Of a stretch of DNA of 32,235 nt, positions 6,604 through 14,739 are shown one piece after another. Numbering within the stretch: the stretch's first letter is position 1; every line of letters begins with the position of its first letter. A program made the position numbers and the translations under genes. The DNA comes from a bacterium. GTDB taxonomy: Bacteria > UBA9089 > CG2-30-40-21 > SBAY01. Location of the stretch: NCBI GenBank assembly GCA_040757115.1, contig JBFLYA010000016.1:1-32235 (forward strand), given 5' to 3'. The notes below the pieces were generated by a model. It was not told where the DNA came from and searched no databases. It saw only the letters and a program-made list of their open reading frames with translations.

Positions 6604-7066
6604 AGTAGAGAGTAGAAAGTAGAGAGTAGAGAGATTATTCCCATTTCGCAATTAGTGAATGAAGCATTGCTCTAATCTCATTTAAAACTTGTAGTCTCTT
6701 CTCTATTATTTTTTCAGGCAACAACTTTCTTAACCTCCTATATCTACCCCTACTTTCTCCTACTGAACCTTTAGACATTCTAAAGAAATTCTTAATTTCT
6801 TTTCCCGACTTTCGTTCATATCCTTCTTCCATATTAGCACAGATAGAATCTAAACTTCTCAATTGATTCGATGCTAATATCCTACCTGCAAAACTCTTTT
6901 GAAGCACAGGTAAATCTTCTTCTAAAAAATCTTCAAATAGTCTAACTGCTTTTTGATAAACTTCAAAGTCCTCTACACTCTTTATTGGTTTTCTCTCCAT
7001 TCTCTCTTCTCTCTTCTCTTTTCTCTTTTCTCTCTACTCTCTACTCTCTACTCTCTACTCTCTACC
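6604..7066. mobile_element. GTAGAGA-bounded cassette carrying a four-helix-bundle gene
   Basis: Arrays of the 7-bp unit GTAGAGA (6604-6633) and its inverse CTCTACT (about 7031-7066) bracket the gene at 6635-7000. The unit sits between dsrB and dsrD, two genes normally adjacent. The right array reads into dsrB and supplies its stop codon. No target duplication could be identified. Confidence 0.7.
6635..7000 (-). CDS. Four-helix-bundle protein (S23/IVP family)
   Basis: A 121-residue helical protein with the family signature VEDFEVYQKAVRLFEDF, NQLRSLDSICANMEEGYERKS and MSKGSVGESRGRYRRL, ending in helix four (LNEIRAMLHSLIAKWE). Homologues are encoded inside 23S rRNA intervening sequences in some bacteria and as scattered genes elsewhere. 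Their biochemical role is unsettled, with nucleic-acid binding suggested by basic surfaces. A role in sulfite reduction is unlikely: it is bracketed by repeats and interrupts the dsrB-dsrD junction. A remnant of the same family lies in the dsrJ-dsrK gap. Confidence 0.85.
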   Translation of the reverse strand: MERKPIKSVEDFEVYQKAVRLFEDFLEEDLPVLQKSFAGRILASNQLRSLDSICANMEEGYERKSGKEIKNFFRMSKGSVGESRGRYRRLRKLLPEKIIEKRLQVLNEIRAMLHSLIAKWE

Positions 7067-8132
7067 TCATCTGCGTTGTCTTTCGATATGTTTGACCGGC
7101 ATGTTTAAAGTCATCGATATGATACTTGGTGAATTTAATACCGGTCAAATCAAAGAATTTTGGCCAGCCAATTCGATTAATCCATTCTCCAACTCGTTCG
7201 TATTTGAAGGCATTTTTGGCATAGACCTCAATGATATTTTTTACCGCCGAGACGACTTCAGGCCATCTTGGTGGATTATTTGGTAGAAAAGGTATGGCTA
7301 ATTTAGTGAACATTGGTGTAGTTCTTGCATTGGAAACCTTTCCGCCTACCCAGATAGAGACGCCATCATTTAATGGGTCAGCAATTGGCATCGCTGGACA
7401 AACAGTGTAGCAATTGCCGCAATACATACAATTATCTTCATCTATCTCTACCGATTTTTTACCATCAATGATAGTTGGTCTAATCGCCGCCAGAGGGCAG
7501 GAGGCAACAATTGATGGAATCTCACACAAATTGCCTAATTTTTCATGATTAATCTTGGGTGGTCTTCGGTGAACACCAAGAATGGCAATGTCTGAGCAAT
7601 GCACAGCACCACACATATTTAGACAACATGCTACCGCAATCCTTAATTTATGTGGTAATGCTATTTTGCCGGTAAAATAATCGGTCAATTCATCCATCAC
7701 GGATTTAACAATACCTGAGGCATCCGTAGCCGCAGAATGGCAATGAACCCAGCCTTGTGTATGAACGACATTGGAAATAGTATTTTTTGTTCCGCCTACA
7801 GGCAGATTCTGAATCTCCAAATCCTTGATTAAAGGCTCGATATTGCCTTCCTTTGCCAGTAAAAATTCAACATTGTTTCTGCTGGTAAATCTCAAATACC
7901 CATCGCAGTATTTATCCGCCAGGTCACATATCAGTCGGATAAAATCACTGCTCATCAATCTGGGTGAGCCAACCCGCACTGTATAAATTTTAGCCCCTGT
8001 TTCCGCAACATGGACTAAAACACCTGGTTTTAATACCTCATGGTATTTCCACTTACCATAGTTTTCCTTGATAATTGGGTGTAAAAACTTTTCATAATGT
8101 GGTGGACCTATATCTGTTTGTCTTTCTGCCAT
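7062..8132 (-). CDS. dsrB: Dissimilatory sulfite reductase beta subunit
   Basis: A 356-residue beta subunit of the siroheme sulfite reductase, which takes sulfite toward sulfide with DsrC. Cys131 ([14 protein letters not shown]) and the [11 protein letters not shown] segment (Cys169, 170, 174, 179) form the siroheme/4Fe-4S region. A ferredoxin insert has Cys235, 238, 241, 245 ([13 protein letters not shown]). The C-terminus ends YRKTTQMR. The TAG stop is the first triplet inside the GTAGAGA array, so the last residues may have been altered by that insertion. AGGAGG lies about 11 nt upstream of the ATG. The dsrA stop is 324 bp upstream, with a MITE between, an unusually wide gap for dsrAB. Confidence 0.97.
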   Translation of the reverse strand: MAERQTDIGPPHYEKFLHPIIKENYGKWKYHEVLKPGVLVHVAETGAKIYTVRVGSPRLMSSDFIRLICDLADKYCDGYLRFTSRNNVEFLLAKEGNIEPLIKDLEIQNLPVGGTKNTISNVVHTQGWVHCHSAATDASGIVKSVMDELTDYFTGKIALPHKLRIAVACCLNMCGAVHCSDIAILGVHRRPPKINHEKLGNLCEIPSIVASCPLAAIRPTIIDGKKSVEIDEDNCMYCGNCYTVCPAMPIADPLNDGVSIWVGGKVSNARTTPMFTKLAIPFLPNNPPRWPEVVSAVKNIIEVYAKNAFKYERVGEWINRIGWPKFFDLTGIKFTKYHIDDFKHAGQTYRKTTQMR

Positions 8133-8172
8133 TTTTTAATTTACCTCCTTGTTTTTGCCACAGAGACTTTTT

Positions 8173-8407
8173 GTAAACATTCAGGTGGTGTAACAAAAGG
8201 AGATGTGGAGATTAAGGAGATAGGGAGATATTATTAAAAAATTGAAATTAGTAGAAACTAATAGAAATTATGGAAATTTGTTGTTTCCCACAATCAATTT
8301 CTACCTATTTCTATAAATTTCAATCTATTTCTATTATCTTATCTCCATATCACTCTTATCTCCTTATCCCCTTTCTTACACTTTTGATATATAGCCTGAA
8401 CGGTTAC
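8173..8407. mobile_element. MITE-like inverted-repeat element, copy 2
   Basis: 235 bp, nearly identical to 397-633. It starts GTAAACATTCAGG and ends CCTGAACGGTTAC. It is inserted inside a GCCACAGAG/CTCTGTGGC hairpin whose arms remain at about 8157-8166 and 8430-8450. It lies in the dsrA-dsrB gap in a presumed operon. Confidence 0.88.
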
Positions 8408-8455
8408 GACTTTTTATTATTTCTTTGTGAACTCTGTGCCTCTGTGGCTAATATC

Positions 8456-9625
8456 TTACTCTTCCTCGTAATACTCCTCATAGAATATGTATGGATTCTC
8501 TCTGGGTTGGGAAACCATTTGTGGGACTGGCTCAAGCCCTATTTTTTCAAGGAAATTACCCAGTCCTATTCGTTGGATACATTCACCAATTCGTTCTCTT
8601 GCTTTGCCATATTCATCCCAGAAATCCCAGATTCTTCGGATAAGACTTTTAAGTTCCTCATAAGGTGGTTCCATTTTCATAAAGGGCACCAGCACTGATG
8701 ATAATTGTGCTCCTTCAACAATTGGTGCTTTTGCACCCAGAAGGATACAAGCACCCTTTTCTTTTCCTATGCGAAGTGCTTTTGGCAGGACATTAATACA
8801 ATGCATACACTTACTGCAGGATTCATTATCAATCTTTAGTTCCTTTCCATCCCATTGGATACATCTTTTGGGGCATTTATCGCAGACATCAGATTGAATA
8901 TTTGAGTATTCTTTAACGGCATCCTGGTCAATCTGGATGTTATCCTGCCATATTCCAATAACCGAGAAATCAGATCTGGCAATAGATGCGACGCAATCAT
9001 TGGGACAGCCAGCCATCTTGAATTTCCATTTGTAAGGGAAAAATGGGCGGTGGAGTTCATCCTGATAGGTCATAGTTAAATCGTAAGTCAGTGCCAGTGT
9101 ATCGTAGCAAGCAAATTCACATCTTGCCGGTCCAACACAACAACTTGGCGTTCTTACATCAGACCCTGAACCACCTAAATCCCAATTATTTGAAGATAAA
9201 TCAGTAAAAAATGGTTCAAGGGCATTGGTATCCGCACCTAAAAATATTATATCCCCGGTTGAGCCATGCATATTAAGGATTCCCGAACCATATTTATCCC
9301 AGGTATCCACTAATTGTCGCAAAGCCGCAGTTGTGTAAAACCAACCTGAAGGTTGATTGACACGCACAGTATGAAAATGTGCCGCCTCAGGGAATTCCTC
9401 CGGGACATCTGAAAATCTACCAATCACACCACCACCATACCCTTTAACTCCAACAATACCACCGTGCTTCCAATGAGTTTTCTTATCTTTGTAAGATAAC
9501 TCAAGTTGACCTAAAAGGTCTTTTGCTTTGGGGCTTCTCTGGCTAAGTTTCTTCAGGTCTTTAACAAAACTTGGCCATTTACCCTTCTCTAATTCATCTA
9601 AAAGCGGCGTTTTTAAATCAGACAT
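8456..9625 (-). CDS. dsrA: Dissimilatory sulfite reductase alpha subunit
   Basis: A 389-residue catalytic subunit when started at the ATG at 9625. That start has GGAGG eight bases upstream, whereas the longer frame (from 9673) would place the ribosome site inside the gene. Siroheme-cluster cysteines are visible as C163-x5-C169 and C207-x3-C211 (SCCVGPARC and GCPNDC). The ferredoxin domain shows CDKCPKRC near 248 and CSKCMHC near 270, as usual for Dsr[20 protein letters not shown] near 97 is a strongly conserved family segment. With DsrB it forms the alpha2beta2 enzyme. The context with dsrD suggests the reductive type. Confidence 0.97.
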   Translation of the reverse strand: MSDLKTPLLDELEKGKWPSFVKDLKKLSQRSPKAKDLLGQLELSYKDKKTHWKHGGIVGVKGYGGGVIGRFSDVPEEFPEAAHFHTVRVNQPSGWFYTTAALRQLVDTWDKYGSGILNMHGSTGDIIFLGADTNALEPFFTDLSSNNWDLGGSGSDVRTPSCCVGPARCEFACYDTLALTYDLTMTYQDELHRPFFPYKWKFKMAGCPNDCVASIARSDFSVIGIWQDNIQIDQDAVKEYSNIQSDVCDKCPKRCIQWDGKELKIDNESCSKCMHCINVLPKALRIGKEKGACILLGAKAPIVEGAQLSSVLVPFMKMEPPYEELKSLIRRIWDFWDEYGKARERIGECIQRIGLGNFLEKIGLEPVPQMVSQPRENPYIFYEEYYEEE

Positions 9626-9942
9626 TTTTTTCATCCTCCTTTTTTTTGCAGTAATGTTAAAAATTAACCACACAGAACCCAGCGCAGCATAGCCACAACC
9701 AAAAAAGGCACAACCTCACGGTTATAAAGAGGTCTATCGCTTTAACCACACCAAGGTATGTATTCCTCGTAAGTGTTCAGATAATAGGGTGTTTTGGTGA
9801 TCTGGTGTTTGGTGTCTTCAGGCACATAGATACTCAGCCCGCCTCATTGGTTACAAAACTTTCCTAAAAAACAAGATCTGGCGGTGGTGTCTGAAAATTC
9901 TTTCATGTTTTATTTAACACCACCTCACATCTCAAATTCCAG
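9626..9942. other. Gap upstream of dsrA with repeat remnants
   Basis: No gene is seen in these 317 bp. They hold a GTAAGTGTTCAG end (9769-9780) and a GGTGGTGTCTGAAAA sequence (9883-9897) that recurs at 27484-27498, suggesting decayed elements. The dsrA promoter is presumably here, but I could not identify a convincing -35/-10 pair. Confidence 0.5.
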
Positions 9943-12900
9943 TTATCTAATCACCACCACCCTTCCTGTTACCTTCTCATTCCTATCATTGGTGATAAGA
10001 TAGATATATACCCCACTGGCACATGAATTACCGGCTTGATTATTTCCATCCCAGTGAGCTTCATTGGTATCACCCGTTTTCTCATCTACTAATTCACCAG
10101 CTAAATTAAATATCTTCAAGTTCCAGTAAGATGTTAGATTTTTAAAGGTAATATATTTGCCTGAATGAACAGTAGTTGGTTTAAATGGATTTGGATATAC
10201 CTGGACATTAGATAAATTAGGTGCTACCAGATTACCAATAGCATAAATAGAAAAATGAGTGATATAAGCGGTTATACGATTATTGAAGGTATCTACTTCC
10301 TGATTAGAAGCGGCTAATTCCCAACCAGAACCTGTATAGTAAAATATCCGTAACCGACTTTCATCTAATCCTTTTACTTGCTCATCTGTGTAGCTTAAGG
10401 TAATACTTCCTTTTATCTCTAATTTAGTCTTTGGAGCTGTTACCACATTAATTTCAATAACTACTGGACTTACATCTTGTGGTATATTAGGTGGCACAGA
10501 TGGAGGAGTAGTAACTTTTGTTATTTCTACATACGCATCCTGGTTAGGTGAACCCTTCTCAATGACTACAACTGCCTTCTCATCTTCTGATTTAATCAGA
10601 ATATCCTCATTAGATTCTTTAGGAACATTAATTGCCTTGACTTCAAAGAGACTACTTGTCCCCACTTTACCAGAACTTCTAACACAGATAAATACCTGTG
10701 TTCCTGTGCCAGAAATAGCTACTGTTCCCTGCCATGTCCCACTACCAAAGGTAATTACTTTTGGAGTAATCGTCCCTGATATATTATGTAGAGATAAGGT
10801 ACCTGTATTGTTATAATCATCCACTATCTTATTCCCTATATCCAGAGCTTTTATCGTAACATTAAACGGTATCCCATCTACTTTAGGTGAGTCAATCTTA
10901 TCAAATTCAAAATGGTCTAATGGAGAAATAGCTTTAGCATTAACTTTAACTTCATTGACATCAAACAGGATAGCCTGGCTATTTATATCTATCATCTTCG
11001 TCATTCGATATTTAGCCGGGTTAAAATCAAACTTAATCTCCGTTATTCCTGAATCCTTTACTTTAAATTCAATCTCAGCTAATATACCACTCTCATATAC
11101 CTTGCCTTCTAATAATCCACCGGCATAATCTACCGTGTCAACTCCAAATTGAGACTTAATCACCGGAAGACCTATATTACCGGTAGTCAGATTAATTACT
11201 TCTAAAAGATTAGGGTCAAAGGACAATTGTGCCTGGCAGGCAGCTAAATCCTCTACATTCTCAATCATTATCCTGACACTAAATGTAGCACCTACAAATG
11301 TATCAATTGCAGATGGACTAAATGTAAGTTTAGTTTTAGCAAGTTTTACAGGTAGTTTAACTGGTGGAGCAGGCGCTGGCGGTGCAGGAGCAGGTGATGG
11401 TTGTGTCTTAAAGAAACTATTTCGTAAAATCATAGCATCATCTATATTTATCCGCTCATCGCCATTATAATCAGATTCCTCGTTCCATCTTCCATCTCCT
11501 ATGACCGAGAGATAGGCATTTCGTAAGACCATAAAATCCTCAATATCTACTACCCCATCATTATTTGAATCACCATTTAAAAGGGTAAGAGTAGCCACGA
11601 TAGTCTTTGTTCCCGGATAAACTACTATCCCGGTAATTGTACCAAGAGCTACACCTAAGGTATCAGCCTGTAATGTATAAGTTCCCGGGATAACCTCTAA
11701 AAAGGTATAATAACCACCTATCCCGGTACTGGTTGTTCCTACGCCTACGAGGGTAATTGAAATGCCTGCATTAGTGCCTGTATCCTTTGGTGGATCAATT
11801 ATTACATATCCTTCCATACTACCATATTCGAAAATAGTTACAGTCCCTCCATAAGTAGTAACTGGAATAGGTTGATTATCACTATCTTTAAGCACTGTCC
11901 AACGGTTATCAGGTTTATCAAAGACAAAGTAGATAGTAGCAGTCCCTGGTGCTTTAGCCTTAAATCTAATCTTTGCTAATATCCCTGAGCCATCTGCGGT
12001 ATTAGTGGCAGGAACTAAAATCAGGCTATAGGCAATCTGTCCGCTCGTATTAGTAGCCGCAGCATAAAGTAATGATGCCTCTGGAGGAAAAGGTCCTTGA
12101 GTAATTTGTATGCCCTCTTCTACAGGATTATCATCTAATACCTCTAAACGATTATGGTCAAAGTCAAGAAAGACATCCAGTCCTGCCAAATTCACCACAT
12201 CCTTCAACCAGATATCTATACCAAACTCATCCCCTTTAGTCACGATTTTACTCCCCGGCTTAATCTCTAATCGTGTACTACATAGGACATTAAAGAAGGC
12301 ATTAGCAGATACCAGAGTCTTTAACCCAGTAGCAGTAACAGTCTTCGTCCCTCGTACCATTAAGGGAAAAGTAAAGGTGGTAGAAAAAGTCCCTGCATCA
12401 CTGGCAATAGAAGTAGCAATAGACCGAATAGTACCAAAATGTATGACTATATCCTCAGTTCTACCATAACCATTACCAGATAAAGTGATGATAGTGCCTA
12501 CGGTCCCAGAGATTGGAGTAAGGATATAAATTCTTCCTCCTGTGATAAAGAAAAAGCCATTAGCTTTTTTACCAGTTAGAAGCTCAGTGGCAATAATAGA
12601 GGTAGTACCATAAGGCTGGGTATCAGTAGTAAATATAGCAGTAAATTTGCCTGATAAATCAGTTGTAACAGAGGTAATAGTAAGAGTTGTACCAAAATTT
12701 ATTTGAACACCCTCGGTTGGAATATATCCCCTCCCTTTTATTATCACAAGAGTACCAATAGTACCAGCAGTAGGAGAGATTTCAGTTATAGTTGGACTGG
12801 TATATGTCCCTTTTAACCAAGGATCATAATCAATATTACCAGAAAAGGTTGATGTAGCAGGTGGATCAGAACCCCACCAGTTATATTCAGCTGTCTGAGT

Positions 12901-14577
12901 ACCATCTGTTTGTAGATTGTATGGTTGGTTATTATAGATGTTATTATAAATAAGTTCAGAAATTACTGAGGATTTACAGTAAATTCCGACGCCATTACCA
13001 TTTGGATTACCAGTACCACCTGTATTATCTTTGAAAGTATTATCATTAATAATGGTATTATTATCTGAGGAAATTAAGTAGACTCCACAACCTACACCAC
13101 CGCTACCCATAGAACTGCCTCCTGGTCCTCCCTCACCACCTCTGTTATCTAATATGATATTTCTTACTATGATGGTTGAGGTAGAAAAAGATAGTAATAT
13201 CCCTCCTCCAATATTACCTGGACCTCCCTGACTATAATCACTTTTTCCTCCTTGACCACCTCTATTGTTTGATATGGTATTATATATGATAGTATTTTCT
13301 ATTGAAGATAAAAAATATATCCCATATCCTATACCACCTGCACCACCAGAAGAAGGCATACCTTTAACACTACTTGTACCGCCTTGTCCCCCTTTGTTAT
13401 ATGAGATGGTATTAAATGAGATAGTATTTCTTGTTGAAGATCCAAGATATATCCCCCCTCCTACACCACCTACACCAGCATCACCGATAGCGTCAGGTAC
13501 TACTTCTCCCCCTTGTCCTCCTTTGTTATGTGATATGTTATTATATAAGATAGTATTTTCCATAGAAGTCATGAGATATACACCTATTCCATCGCCACCT
13601 GCACTCATTCCCTTCCCTGCAAGGTTAAGTCCCCTACCACCATCTCCTCCTCCTATTCTTAGAAATGAATTATTTTTTACATTATTATGATTTGCATCAT
13701 ATAAATATAACCCTACTCCAATTCCTCCATTACCCCAATTATCTCCTCCTAATCCTCCTGTAATATTCATAATATTATTTTCATATAGTTCATTATTATT
13801 AGATGAACTAATAAAGATTCCAATTCCCTCACCTGTAGTTATGTTCCAGAAACCTCCCTGTCCACCTTGAATATCATAGATATTATTACTACTAATTTTG
13901 TTCTTTTCAGATGAATTTAGCAATATTCCTATTCCTTTACCTCCATTTCCTCCAATGGTAAATGGATATGCTCCATCACCACCTTTACCACCTATTATAT
14001 TCATTATAGTATTGTTCTCTATAACATTAGAGTCTGCTGAAAATAGAGAAATTGCACTTGCTATTCCTCCATCGTTACCTACTCCAATTCCATCATCTCC
14101 TTTATGATTGGCAATTACATTATTATTAATTATAACATTAATCACATTTTCTAAATATATAGCTTGTTGACCATATTTGATTACACAATACTTAATTATA
14201 CTTCCATTACCTCCATTACCACTAACCTTAATTCCATTCCAATCTCCTGCCTGAGCAATAGTAGAAGTTCCTTGACCATTGGTTTCATCTTTAAAGGAGG
14301 TAAAAACAATCTTATTTGTTTCCTCGCCAGTAGCATTTAGAAAACCATAAGAAATCAAAGAAGTACCTGTAGCAAACTTTACTACTACCCCTGGCTCAAT
14401 TGTTAAAGTATTACCAAGTTCTACAATAACAGTTCCCGTGACAATATATGGACTATTCGTAGCCAACCAGGTGCCACTTTGAGTTCCAGTTACAGTAATA
14501 GTTGCTAAACTAATTCTTACCTCACTCATTAACCCCATAATCATTAAAATCCCAAACAAAAAAATTCTCTTAAGCAT
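9943..14577 (-). CDS. Giant secreted beta-helix / cohesin / dockerin surface protein
   Basis: A 1544-residue multidomain exported protein. Approximate order: signal peptide (1-25); right-handed parallel beta-helix of the NosD type with many NN-I and GG-GG turns (30-590, closing with NWWGSDPPATSTFSGNIDYDPW); two IPT/TIG-like domains (TEISPTAGTIGTLVIIKGRGY, ~595-765); cohesin-like domain (~765-920); carboxypeptidase-regulatory-like domain (~920-990); dockerin-like pair of calcium loops (GDSNNDGVVDIEDF and DYNGDERINIDDA, ~995-1060); PAPAPP linker; second cohesin-like domain (~1080-1220); Ig-like regions; C-terminal FlgD-like domain (VQVYPNPFKP…GVYIYLITN, ~1460-1544) resembling secretion or anchoring domains. 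The beta-helix suggests polysaccharide binding or cleavage, but no catalytic residues can be assigned. The ribosome site GGGGG lies close to the ATG. Confidence 0.85.
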   Translation of the reverse strand: MLKRIFLFGILMIMGLMSEVRISLATITVTGTQSGTWLATNSPYIVTGTVIVELGNTLTIEPGVVVKFATGTSLISYGFLNATGEETNKIVFTSFKDETNGQGTSTIAQAGDWNGIKVSGNGGNGSIIKYCVIKYGQQAIYLENVINVIINNNVIANHKGDDGIGVGNDGGIASAISLFSADSNVIENNTIMNIIGGKGGDGAYPFTIGGNGGKGIGILLNSSEKNKISSNNIYDIQGGQGGFWNITTGEGIGIFISSSNNNELYENNIMNITGGLGGDNWGNGGIGVGLYLYDANHNNVKNNSFLRIGGGDGGRGLNLAGKGMSAGGDGIGVYLMTSMENTILYNNISHNKGGQGGEVVPDAIGDAGVGGVGGGIYLGSSTRNTISFNTISYNKGGQGGTSSVKGMPSSGGAGGIGYGIYFLSSIENTIIYNTISNNRGGQGGKSDYSQGGPGNIGGGILLSFSTSTIIVRNIILDNRGGEGGPGGSSMGSGGVGCGVYLISSDNNTIINDNTFKDNTGGTGNPNGNGVGIYCKSSVISELIYNNIYNNQPYNLQTDGTQTAEYNWWGSDPPATSTFSGNIDYDPWLKGTYTSPTITEISPTAGTIGTLVIIKGRGYIPTEGVQINFGTTLTITSVTTDLSGKFTAIFTTDTQPYGTTSIIATELLTGKKANGFFFITGGRIYILTPISGTVGTIITLSGNGYGRTEDIVIHFGTIRSIATSIASDAGTFSTTFTFPLMVRGTKTVTATGLKTLVSANAFFNVLCSTRLEIKPGSKIVTKGDEFGIDIWLKDVVNLAGLDVFLDFDHNRLEVLDDNPVEEGIQITQGPFPPEASLLYAAATNTSGQIAYSLILVPATNTADGSGILAKIRFKAKAPGTATIYFVFDKPDNRWTVLKDSDNQPIPVTTYGGTVTIFEYGSMEGYVIIDPPKDTGTNAGISITLVGVGTTSTGIGGYYTFLEVIPGTYTLQADTLGVALGTITGIVVYPGTKTIVATLTLLNGDSNNDGVVDIEDFMVLRNAYLSVIGDGRWNEESDYNGDERINIDDAMILRNSFFKTQPSPAPAPPAPAPPVKLPVKLAKTKLTFSPSAIDTFVGATFSVRIMIENVEDLAACQAQLSFDPNLLEVINLTTGNIGLPVIKSQFGVDTVDYAGGLLEGKVYESGILAEIEFKVKDSGITEIKFDFNPAKYRMTKMIDINSQAILFDVNEVKVNAKAISPLDHFEFDKIDSPKVDGIPFNVTIKALDIGNKIVDDYNNTGTLSLHNISGTITPKVITFGSGTWQGTVAISGTGTQVFICVRSSGKVGTSSLFEVKAINVPKESNEDILIKSEDEKAVVVIEKGSPNQDAYVEITKVTTPPSVPPNIPQDVSPVVIEINVVTAPKTKLEIKGSITLSYTDEQVKGLDESRLRIFYYTGSGWELAASNQEVDTFNNRITAYITHFSIYAIGNLVAPNLSNVQVYPNPFKPTTVHSGKYITFKNLTSYWNLKIFNLAGELVDEKTGDTNEAHWDGNNQAGNSCASGVYIYLITNDRNEKVTGRVVVIR

Positions 14578-14739
14578 TTTTTATCATCCCCCTTTTAACT
14601 TATTTAAACTTTCTGCAAAAACTCTTTATTTCATCCTAAGTTCTTTGACTATCTTTAGTTAATTATTTTATACAACTCTTGATAAACCCCAATTATTTTC
14701 TTCATCCAAACAAATTTTTAACTCATGATATAAAAGGAA

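Noticed and set aside
9626-9673. Longer DsrA N-terminus ([16 protein letters not shown]…)
   Set aside because: The ribosome site GGAGG lies inside this extension and fits the ATG at 9625; the extra residues do not resemble DsrA.
13265-13690. Plus-strand open frames inside the giant gene
   Set aside because: Pro-rich products (PPAPPEEG…) are the reverse of Gly-Gly-rich repeats; they are shadows of the minus-strand gene.
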